19,091 nucleotides of DNA from positions 1 through 19,091 of the forward strand of contig CAZKOM010000041.1 in the NCBI GenBank assembly GCA_964554385.1, read 5' to 3'. This document shows positions 6,587-13,565 of this stretch, one piece after another (the first letter of the stretch is position 1; the number at the start of each line of letters is the position of its first letter). Source of the stretch: JAGKXC01 sp964554385. GTDB taxonomy: Bacteria > Bacteroidota > Bacteroidia > NS11-12g > UBA955. The notes under the pieces were generated by a model. The model was not told the DNA's origin. It was given only the letters and a program-made list of their open reading frames with translations, and ran no database searches. Position numbers and translations under genes: made by a program.

Positions 6587-9325
6587 ATGATCATTTCCAG
6601 CGCAAAAAAGAACAAATTATATCTACCTGTGAACCGCATTTTAACCCTAACTGCCTTGGTAATAACCCTTTTCTTAAGTGGTTGCAAACCAAAATACGAA
6701 GAAGCCGTAAAACAATACAATTTGGGGTATTATCGTCAGGCTGCGGTCATTTTTGAAGAATTCTCTAAAAACACCAAGGATAAAAAATTAAAGGATAAAG
6801 CCATTTACATGGCGGCAGAATGTTATCGATTAAGTGACGAGTACGATAAAGCTAATCGTTTGTACGAACGCGTTTTGAAAAAAGACCCTAAAAACGCAAA
6901 AGCATTGTTGATGCGCGCAAACATGCTGAAGAAAATGGAAATGTATCGCGAAGCGTTAGATGCTTACGACACCTATCTACAGGAAGTCCCTGGCGACACG
7001 TTAGCAGAATACCAGAAAATTGGTTGTGAATATGCCCTAAGTTGGACACCTGACAGTTCGCAGTATGTTGTAAGTAACTTTAAAATCGCCAACACCAAAG
7101 CCAACGACTGGGCTCCAATGGTAGCCTCCAAAAAAGACGATGTTTTGTTCTTTGTTTCAGACAGAGAAGGTGGAAAAGCGAAGAAATTGTATCCTGGAAC
7201 CATGGAACGTTGGTCAGATATTTGGTACATAGAAAAATTGGGTAAAAAAGGAAAAGAAAAATGGCAGAAACCCATTTTTGCTGAGAAAAATTCAACCAAT
7301 TTCAACGATGGTTCCATGACGTTTGATGCCAAATTCGCTACCATGTATTTCACTCAGTGCGGTGGTGAAAAAGGTAAAAACGAAAAATGCGCTATTTACG
7401 AAGCCAAAAAACAAGGACCCGATTGGATTATTGGCGATGCCTTGGATTTTTGTAAAAGCGATACAGCGCATAACTACGGTCACCCAGCGCTAAGTCCAGA
7501 CGGAAAGACATTGTATTTCTCTTCGGATCGTGATGGTGGTTTTGGAGGTATGGATATTTGGGCCGTTACCTATTCAAAACGTTCTAAAAGTTGGGGAAAT
7601 CCCGTAAACTTGGGTCCAGATATCAACACCAAGAAATACGAAACATTCCCTTATTTCAATCAACACGATAATAAACTCTACTTCTCTTCAGATGGATGGC
7701 CAGGTTTGGGTGGATGGGATATCTTCAATGCAGAACCCACCGATGATATCACTAAATGGAAAGAAAGAGAGAACTTAAAAGAACCACTAAATTCTGGCGG
7801 TAATGATTTCGGTATCGTATTTAATAATAAACCCGAAAACAAAAACTCAGGATACTTCACATCGAACCGAGGCGATCGTAAACAAAACTATGACATCTAT
7901 GAGTTTACTGTTACCCCAATTGTTATAACCATCCGAGGTGTTATTAGCGATTGTAACAGCAAAAAACCATTGCCTGGCGCTACCGTTACACTATTGAACG
8001 ACAGAGACACAACGAAATTAGTGTTAAAAGCCGATGACCAAGGTGTTTACACCGCTACCTTGCGTGAAAAAACCAACTACGAAATTGAAGCTAAATATCC
8101 AGAAAAATATTATTTGGAGAAACCTCCAGTGATGCGCACTACCTATGGAATTCGTGTAAATACTGAACTAATTCAAGACTTCTGCTTAGAAAACCCCTTG
8201 GATGTTGTTTACACCCTTCCAATTTTTTACGATTTGGATAAATCCTTCATTCGTCCAGATGCTGCGCGCGTATTAGACACTTTTGCACAAGATGTCTTGT
8301 TAAAGTATCCGAAGTTAATTGCCGAATTAGGATCGCATACTGACTGTAGAAATACATTCGCTTACAACGAGAAGTTGGCTGAACGTCGTGCTGCAAGTGC
8401 TCGCCGATACTTAATTGATGTATGGAAAATTGATTCAACGCGTATCGTTGCCAAAGGTTACGGAGAAACCCAGTTATTAAACAATTGTAAGTGCGAAGGT
8501 GCAATCAAAGCCGGATATACCCCTTATTTAGAGAACAAAACCAAAAAGATGGTGTTCGATAAAGACGCTAAAGGGAACGTAACTCGCAGTTATTACACTC
8601 GATATAAAAAAGAAGAGATTGTATTTATCAACGATACTGCGTACGTTCCTTGTGATGAATTCCAGCACGCTCAGAACCGTAGAACAACCGTTCGTTTCGG
8701 ATTTGAAGACCAAATTTCTAGAGCAATTGTTAACCAAGACGTTGACATCAACAATACCAACATCGGAAAAGAAGAGCAAGATTCCATTGCTAAAGCAGTT
8801 GAAAAAGCGAAAGGTCCACAAATTGATATTTCCAATGCCGTTAAAGTTCGCGTTACAAAACAGGGGAATAAGAACTTTATCAATGTAATGGTTTTGGATA
8901 AAGAGCCATTAAACGTAGAACTTGATCCGTTGGGCAAACAGAACAGTATTACTAAAGAAATCGCAGCTCAGTGGTATAAGTCTAAGCTGATTAACAAAGG
9001 AATGTTCTTAAGCTCTGGCGATAAAATTAAAGTGGGTAAGGTAAAATTACCGAGCAATAAATTCACCGTTGAAAGCTTAACCATCGGGGATTATGTAGTG
9101 AAGAATGTAATGTTCACGATCACCGATAAAGTATCAGAACCTGTTTTGGGTAAAGGTGTATTCAAGGAATTCAAACCCGAATCTTACACCACCGATACAG
9201 AATATATATTGATTCCTAAGAAAGCCCCTAAAAAGGCTACGGTGAAAAAAACACCCACTACCAGCAAAGCGGGTAGCGATAAGGAAGAAGTAACGGAGGA
9301 TAAGCCGGCCAAGAAGAAAAAATAA
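6587..9325 (+). CDS. PorE-like OmpA/TPR/PD40 lipoprotein with a C-terminal retropepsin-like domain
   Basis: This 912-residue envelope protein has a lipobox LSGC with Cys33. Then come TPR-like helices (about 35-150), a PD40-type propeller (about 165-440, with motifs such as ALSPDGKTLYFSSDRDGG and GGWDIF), a carboxypeptidase-regulatory beta domain (about 445-535) and an OmpA-type peptidoglycan-binding domain (about 540-705; Asp586 in SHTDCRN, NEKLAERRA, Arg698-699 in NRRTTVRF). The order TPR, propeller, CRD, OmpA is that of PorE (PG1058), a type IX secretion component of Porphyromonas gingivalis, so it probably anchors a machine to peptidoglycan. Residues about 745-877 look like a clan AA aspartic protease fold, with DPLG at 780-783 where DTGA would stand, so probably inactive. 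A Lys-rich tail follows. The next gene, kdsA, starts 24 bases on. Confidence 0.9.
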   Translation: MIISSAKKNKLYLPVNRILTLTALVITLFLSGCKPKYEEAVKQYNLGYYRQAAVIFEEFSKNTKDKKLKDKAIYMAAECYRLSDEYDKANRLYERVLKKDPKNAKALLMRANMLKKMEMYREALDAYDTYLQEVPGDTLAEYQKIGCEYALSWTPDSSQYVVSNFKIANTKANDWAPMVASKKDDVLFFVSDREGGKAKKLYPGTMERWSDIWYIEKLGKKGKEKWQKPIFAEKNSTNFNDGSMTFDAKFATMYFTQCGGEKGKNEKCAIYEAKKQGPDWIIGDALDFCKSDTAHNYGHPALSPDGKTLYFSSDRDGGFGGMDIWAVTYSKRSKSWGNPVNLGPDINTKKYETFPYFNQHDNKLYFSSDGWPGLGGWDIFNAEPTDDITKWKERENLKEPLNSGGNDFGIVFNNKPENKNSGYFTSNRGDRKQNYDIYEFTVTPIVITIRGVISDCNSKKPLPGATVTLLNDRDTTKLVLKADDQGVYTATLREKTNYEIEAKYPEKYYLEKPPVMRTTYGIRVNTELIQDFCLENPLDVVYTLPIFYDLDKSFIRPDAARVLDTFAQDVLLKYPKLIAELGSHTDCRNTFAYNEKLAERRAASARRYLIDVWKIDSTRIVAKGYGETQLLNNCKCEGAIKAGYTPYLENKTKKMVFDKDAKGNVTRSYYTRYKKEEIVFINDTAYVPCDEFQHAQNRRTTVRFGFEDQISRAIVNQDVDINNTNIGKEEQDSIAKAVEKAKGPQIDISNAVKVRVTKQGNKNFINVMVLDKEPLNVELDPLGKQNSITKEIAAQWYKSKLINKGMFLSSGDKIKVGKVKLPSNKFTVESLTIGDYVVKNVMFTITDKVSEPVLGKGVFKEFKPESYTTDTEYILIPKKAPKKATVKKTPTTSKAGSDKEEVTEDKPAKKKK

Positions 9326-9349
9326 TATAACCTATTTATTCTTCTACCC

Positions 9350-10162
9350 GTGATCCCAACTATTCCAGCACTTCGGTTTACCGATTCCAATAACTTTTTT
9401 CTTATGGCTGGCCCCTGCGCTATCGAAGGGGAAACCATGGCCTTACAAATAGCAGAAACCCTAATTACCATCTGTGAATCTCGGAATATTCCTTTGGTGT
9501 TCAAAGGATCCTACCGTAAGGCGAATCGGAGTCGTATAGATTCCTTTACCGGAATTGGAGATGAAAAGGCACTGAAGATTTTGCAAAAAGTGAATCAAAC
9601 CTTTGGTATTCCTACGGTTACAGACATCCATGAATCACACGAAGCAGCCATGGCTGCAGAGTACGTAGATGTGTTGCAAATTCCGGCCTTTCTATTCCGC
9701 CAAACCGAATTATTGGTTGCCGCAGCGAAAACTGGAAAATTTATCAATATCAAAAAAGGTCAATTTGCAGGAACAGACGCCATGAAACATGCCATGCAAA
9801 AGTGTGTGGATTCTGGGAATTCAAATGTGATACTCACCGATAGAGGAAATATGTTTGGGTATGGCGACATGATCGTTGATTTTCGGAATATCCCCGAAAT
9901 GCAGAAGAATGAGGTGCCTGTAGTGATGGATATCACCCATTCTTTGCAACAGCCAAACCAAAGTTCGGGTGTTACTGGTGGTAAACCTGAATTAATTGAA
10001 ACCATAGCAAAAGCCGCCATCGCCGTTGGTTGTGATGGATTGTTCATTGAAACTCACCCAGATCCAAGTCAAGCTAAAAGCGATGGAGCGAACATGTTAC
10101 CTCTTGCTCAATTACCCGATTTATTGGATAAATTGATTCGTATCCGTCAAGCCGTCGTTTAA
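9350..10162 (+). CDS. kdsA: 3-deoxy-8-phosphooctulonate (Kdo-8-P) synthase
   Basis: The enzyme condenses phosphoenolpyruvate with arabinose 5-phosphate to Kdo 8-phosphate, the committed step to the Kdo of lipopolysaccharide; it is cytoplasmic. The 270 residues match the family throughout: AGPCAIE (20-26), FKGSYRKANR (51-60), DVLQIPAFLFRQTELL, IKKGQFAGTDAM, RGNMFGYGDMIVDFR, MDITHSLQQP, FIETHPDP and SDGANM. Cys23 with His197, Glu234 and Asp245 gives the metal-ligand set of the metal-dependent class (E. coli-type enzymes have Asn in place of this Cys). The start is GTG at 9350; a stop at 9323-9325 closes the frame above, and the first ATG (9404) would delete part of the barrel. It lies 24 bases behind the PorE-like gene and is probably cotranscribed. 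It converges on htrA with only 8 bases between. Confidence 0.97.
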   Translation: MIPTIPALRFTDSNNFFLMAGPCAIEGETMALQIAETLITICESRNIPLVFKGSYRKANRSRIDSFTGIGDEKALKILQKVNQTFGIPTVTDIHESHEAAMAAEYVDVLQIPAFLFRQTELLVAAAKTGKFINIKKGQFAGTDAMKHAMQKCVDSGNSNVILTDRGNMFGYGDMIVDFRNIPEMQKNEVPVVMDITHSLQQPNQSSGVTGGKPELIETIAKAAIAVGCDGLFIETHPDPSQAKSDGANMLPLAQLPDLLDKLIRIRQAVV

Positions 10163-10170
10163 AATTAGTA

Positions 10171-11622
10171 TTAATACCCGTAAAACGAGTAATTCTGATT
10201 ATTACCGTTTCTATCCTTACCAACCACTTCAATTCTGCCTCGAGCACTTTCCATTGCCGTAATTAAATCCTCTGGCTCGGAATACACTTTTCCATTGAAT
10301 TTGATTACTATAAATCCTTCGCCCAAGCCCATTTGAGAAATGAATTTACCCCGTTGAATATTCAATAATCGTATTCCAGAGTTTAACCCAAATTTCTTCA
10401 AATCGGTAGCGGACAATGGTTGAAAATCCGCGCCCAACAATTTACTATTTACTGCTCCCTTCATCAACAAGGCCGTGTTCTCGGATTTATTGATAAGAAC
10501 CAATGAAACCTTATTTTCCTTGCCGTTTTTCAATACACCCAACACAACATTTTCACCTGGACGTTTATAAGCCAAATGCTCATCAAACATCGGCTTACCA
10601 TCAATTTTCAATCCTCCTATACTCACTAAAATATCGCCCTGGTTGATACCCGATTTTTCAGCTGGACCACCTTCAGTCAATTCTAATACTTTAACCGCAT
10701 TGGTTTCCAATCCCAACGATTTCAATTCTTCGGACGAAACTTCGGCTACTTGCATTCCAGAAAATGCTCGCAACACTTCCCCTTTATCCATTAAATCTTG
10801 CACTACCTTGCGAACAATATTTGCAGGAATGGCAAAGCCATATCCGGTATAACTACCTGTATTACTTTGTATTGCCGTATTGATTCCTACCAAGTGACCC
10901 TTAGTATTTACCAATGCTCCCCCCGAATTTCCTGGATTGATGGCCGCATCAGTCTGAATAAAACTCTCAATGGGAAATTGATTCTTCACAATATTGATGT
11001 TTCTACCCTTAGCACTTACAATCCCTGCCGTTACAGTACTGGTTAGATTAAATGGATTTCCAACGGCAAGCACCCACGCCCCAACACGCACTTCGTCACT
11101 ATTAGCGAATGTGATAGCAGGTAAAGCACTTGCCTCAATTTTTAAAACGGCCAAATCACTGGAGGGATCTGTACCCACTACTTTAGCTATATACTCCTTC
11201 TTCGGCTTATTCAATACAACCGTAATAGAGTTTGCGCCCTGAATAACGTGATTGTTGGTCACTACATAACCGTCCGAACTTACAATTACTCCACTTCCCG
11301 TTGACGATGCTTGTCCTCTGCTCCCAAATGGATCGAAATCCCAAAACAATCCAAAGGGACTGCTGTATTCCACGGTACTTACTGTTTTAATGAATACAAC
11401 CGAGGGCGTGGAAACCGCAGAGGCTTCCTCAAATCCTTCAGGAGCACCGGCCCCATTTGCCGTATTAAAAATCGAAGATCTTGATCTGCCATCGGCTTCC
11501 GCAACCTGTATACCATCCGAAGGCTGCCTATCCAAACGGGTGAAAACCCAAGCACCTAAAAAACCAGAAAAAGCACCTACTAATGTCATGCTTAAAACGA
11601 ATTTTCTACTGTTCTTTTCCAT
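10171..11622 (-). CDS. htrA: HtrA/Deg-family periplasmic serine protease with two PDZ domains
   Basis: The protein degrades or refolds misfolded envelope proteins. It begins with a signal peptide or anchor (residues 9-29, FVLSMTLVGAFSGFLGAWVF). A chymotrypsin-like domain follows (about 65-275) with the complete triad: His125 in VTNNHVI, Asp156 in SSDLAVLKI and Ser233 in NPGNSGGAL. PDZ1 (about 283-378, with GGPAEKSGINQGDILVSIGG) and a more divergent PDZ2 (about 395-478, with LNIQRGKFISQMGLGEGFIVIKFNGK) complete the DegP/DegQ layout at the usual length of 483. Which paralogue this corresponds to cannot be told from sequence. It is transcribed leftward; 137 bases with several GACA/TGTC half-sites separate it from the gene behind, which may be where stress control acts. 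Confidence 0.96.
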   Translation of the reverse strand: MEKNSRKFVLSMTLVGAFSGFLGAWVFTRLDRQPSDGIQVAEADGRSRSSIFNTANGAGAPEGFEEASAVSTPSVVFIKTVSTVEYSSPFGLFWDFDPFGSRGQASSTGSGVIVSSDGYVVTNNHVIQGANSITVVLNKPKKEYIAKVVGTDPSSDLAVLKIEASALPAITFANSDEVRVGAWVLAVGNPFNLTSTVTAGIVSAKGRNINIVKNQFPIESFIQTDAAINPGNSGGALVNTKGHLVGINTAIQSNTGSYTGYGFAIPANIVRKVVQDLMDKGEVLRAFSGMQVAEVSSEELKSLGLETNAVKVLELTEGGPAEKSGINQGDILVSIGGLKIDGKPMFDEHLAYKRPGENVVLGVLKNGKENKVSLVLINKSENTALLMKGAVNSKLLGADFQPLSATDLKKFGLNSGIRLLNIQRGKFISQMGLGEGFIVIKFNGKVYSEPEDLITAMESARGRIEVVGKDRNGNNQNYSFYGY

Positions 11623-11716
11623 GAATTTTAAGAATCGATAAAGGTTAAACGAAATTTATAGTAATCTATTGATTGGCATGCAATCAAAAAGTGTACAATT
11701 CCACCAACCGACGGAA

Positions 11717-11760
11717 TTAACCGACATGCTGTCTGGGCAAAGGCTGACAAATTTTCGGTT
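11717..11760. promoter_or_regulatory. Inverted-repeat cluster upstream of htrA, possible regulatory site
   Basis: AACCGA (11719-11724) and TCGGTT (11755-11760) enclose GACATGCTGTC (11723-11733) and CTGACA (11744-11749). A second CCGAC stands at 11708-11712. The cluster lies about 100 bases upstream of the htrA start, between the stop of one leftward gene and the start of the next. It could be an operator or a weak terminator of the upstream gene. The symmetry is seen; the function is a guess. Confidence 0.25.
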
Positions 11761-12212
11761 TAGTGCATTCCGGGGAATAACCCGCGACCTGCTTCTCGCC
11801 ATGGCCAAGGAGTCATTAACAGAATGATAGCCAAGGCAGCAACAAAATACCACTTTGTTTTGGGTTGATTGGTCTTAGCTGATCGATGTCCAATAGTAAT
11901 TAAAACAATCGCAATAATCATCATCAAAGCATGTTCAACCGAGAAGAAACGAATTACGGGATTTTTCATAGCGGCACCCATTCCCATACTCTTTATTTGT
12001 TTCAATCCCCAATCGCCGATAAACCATTGTACCAAACCCAATAATAGCATTACATGGGAACTGATCATCAATATCAATGTTTCCTTGCCATTCTTTCCTT
12101 TGAAAGCATTAATCAAAGACAAAATCAATGCTACGATAATTACCCAACGCAAGAAATTGTGCAAATGAACGGTGCCTGTATAGGCAGGATGAGTTTGTAA
12201 TAAAGATATCAT
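11760..12212 (-). CDS. Four-helix integral membrane protein, cytochrome-b-like
   Basis: This 150-residue inner-membrane protein has four predicted membrane helices, at about 20-38, 45-66, 92-108 and 121-138. Histidines sit at or within the helix ends: His16 and His18 (VHLHNFLRW), His53 (SSHVMLLLG), His94 (VEHALMMI) and His109 (TIGHR). Small proteins with this pattern (HxLLRW, RFFxxEH and a PWPWR end) are common in Bacteroidota and often labelled cytochrome B; the histidines could hold heme, but no heme-binding motif is decisive. A -7-like box TATATTCG lies at 12237-12230 on the minus strand. It precedes htrA in the same direction, though the 137-base gap makes separate transcription as likely. 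The physiological partner is unknown. Confidence 0.8.
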   Translation of the reverse strand: MISLLQTHPAYTGTVHLHNFLRWVIIVALILSLINAFKGKNGKETLILMISSHVMLLLGLVQWFIGDWGLKQIKSMGMGAAMKNPVIRFFSVEHALMMIIAIVLITIGHRSAKTNQPKTKWYFVAALAIILLMTPWPWREAGRGLFPGMH

Positions 12213-12258
12213 AATATACGAAATTTCAACGAATATAGCAAAAAAACAATGCTCCCCC

Positions 12259-12266
12259 TACCTTTG
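12259..12266 (+). promoter_or_regulatory. Candidate -7 promoter box of the DUF3089 gene
   Basis: TACCTTTG matches the TAnnTTTG box exactly and lies 19 bases before the ATG at 12286. No TTG is present at the right distance upstream, so the promoter is incomplete by consensus. It is divergent from the minus-strand box at 12237-12230. Confidence 0.35.
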
Positions 12267-12285
12267 TTTAACAATCCTATTTCAT

Positions 12286-13518
12286 ATGCTCCAAACCCAT
12301 TGTTCCTCAATCAACTACCTGTTACAAAAAATCATTCTATTGGTGGGATTGATATTTGTATCGTTTGGCGCCGATGCCCAGCATTATACCATACCTACCC
12401 GATTTCACGAAAGCCCTATTCCTCAAGCACCCAATTATAGTCTGCAAGAAAATTGGAGTGCCCTCCCCTTTCGCAAAGATTTCGGAGATTTAGTCCCCAA
12501 CGGTTACACCGATAATCAAGCCAATGCGGATGTAGATGTGTTTTATATTCATCCAACCTTGTATGGAGAAAAACCTACTACAATTTATAAATGGAATCAC
12601 GATTTGAACGACCCGAAATTGAATAAGGAAATTGATGAAGTAGCCACCAAATTTCAAGGTACCGCATTTAATGGTGCCGGGAAATTGTATGTTCCTCGAT
12701 ATCGTCAAGCCCATTATTCCGTCTTTCTTACCCCACATTTAGACGATAAACAAGCGGCATTAAATGTAGCCTACAGCGACATCGATGCAGCCTTTACCTA
12801 TTACTTAGAAAACTATAACCACGGCAGGCCGTTTATCATTGCTTCACATTCGCAGGGGACCATACATGCTGCTAGATTGCTTAAATATCGAATAATCGGA
12901 ACCAAGTTGCAGCAACAATTAGTGGTTGCTTACCTTCCAGGAATGGCTGTCCCGAAAGATTCACTGCCCGGTTTACCCGTCTGCCAAGAACCTAATTCCA
13001 TTGGTTGTTTTACTAGTTGGAGTACGTATGAACGCAATTTTATTCCTGTTTCCTACTTTAATGGCCTTAATAACGCAGTTTGCGTGAATCCAATAACTTG
13101 GAAATTTGACGATAGTTTAACTGTAAGTATTTCACAGAATTCTACTCCAGCGGTTGGAACTAAAAATACCCTGGATTCTAATTCCGTACAGCATACTAAT
13201 TCTATTGATCAAAAAATCACAAGTAATCCCGATCCTCCGCTTCCCAGAAGAGGACATTACTGCCCCAAAGAAATGCATCGGGGTGCTGTCTTGAAACCTT
13301 TTGGCAAAGTCTACCCACAAATATCTGATGCTCAAGTATTTGGAGGGCTTTTATGGATAACCAAACCGAAGTTTCCAGGAGCCTTTTTATACCGTACATC
13401 CAATTTTCATTCAGGCGATATCAATTTATTCTATATCGATATCCGTGAAAATGCCATCCTCAGAGCTAAAACGTTCGTCCAACAAAACGCTATCTCGGCG
13501 GAAAATATCCGAAATTAG
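12286..13518 (+). CDS. Secreted DUF3089-family alpha/beta hydrolase
   Basis: The product (410 residues) looks like a serine hydrolase of the DUF3089 family, whose substrates are not established. A signal peptide covers about residues 1-31 (hydrophobic IILLVGLIFVSFGADA, cut before QHY). DVFYIHPTLYG near residue 85 is the typical first motif. IIASHSQGT carries the nucleophile elbow with Ser189. The C-terminal NLFYIDIRENAILRAKTF is also characteristic. Between CVNPITW and the C-terminal part there is a polar Ser/Asn/Thr-rich stretch of about 45 residues that looks like a loop insertion. The acid and the final histidine of the triad cannot be assigned with certainty. It starts a rightward run; asmA follows after 47 bases. 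Confidence 0.88.
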   Translation: MLQTHCSSINYLLQKIILLVGLIFVSFGADAQHYTIPTRFHESPIPQAPNYSLQENWSALPFRKDFGDLVPNGYTDNQANADVDVFYIHPTLYGEKPTTIYKWNHDLNDPKLNKEIDEVATKFQGTAFNGAGKLYVPRYRQAHYSVFLTPHLDDKQAALNVAYSDIDAAFTYYLENYNHGRPFIIASHSQGTIHAARLLKYRIIGTKLQQQLVVAYLPGMAVPKDSLPGLPVCQEPNSIGCFTSWSTYERNFIPVSYFNGLNNAVCVNPITWKFDDSLTVSISQNSTPAVGTKNTLDSNSVQHTNSIDQKITSNPDPPLPRRGHYCPKEMHRGAVLKPFGKVYPQISDAQVFGGLLWITKPKFPGAFLYRTSNFHSGDINLFYIDIRENAILRAKTFVQQNAISAENIRN

Positions 13519-13565
13519 CAATGAAAGTCAACGGCTTTGCGTTATTTTGCAGGTATCGTTGAACT

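Noticed and set aside
6973..7353. 126-codon minus-strand frame opposite the PorE-like gene
   Set aside because: The plus frame there encodes recognisable propeller repeats; the minus frame shows no family motifs.
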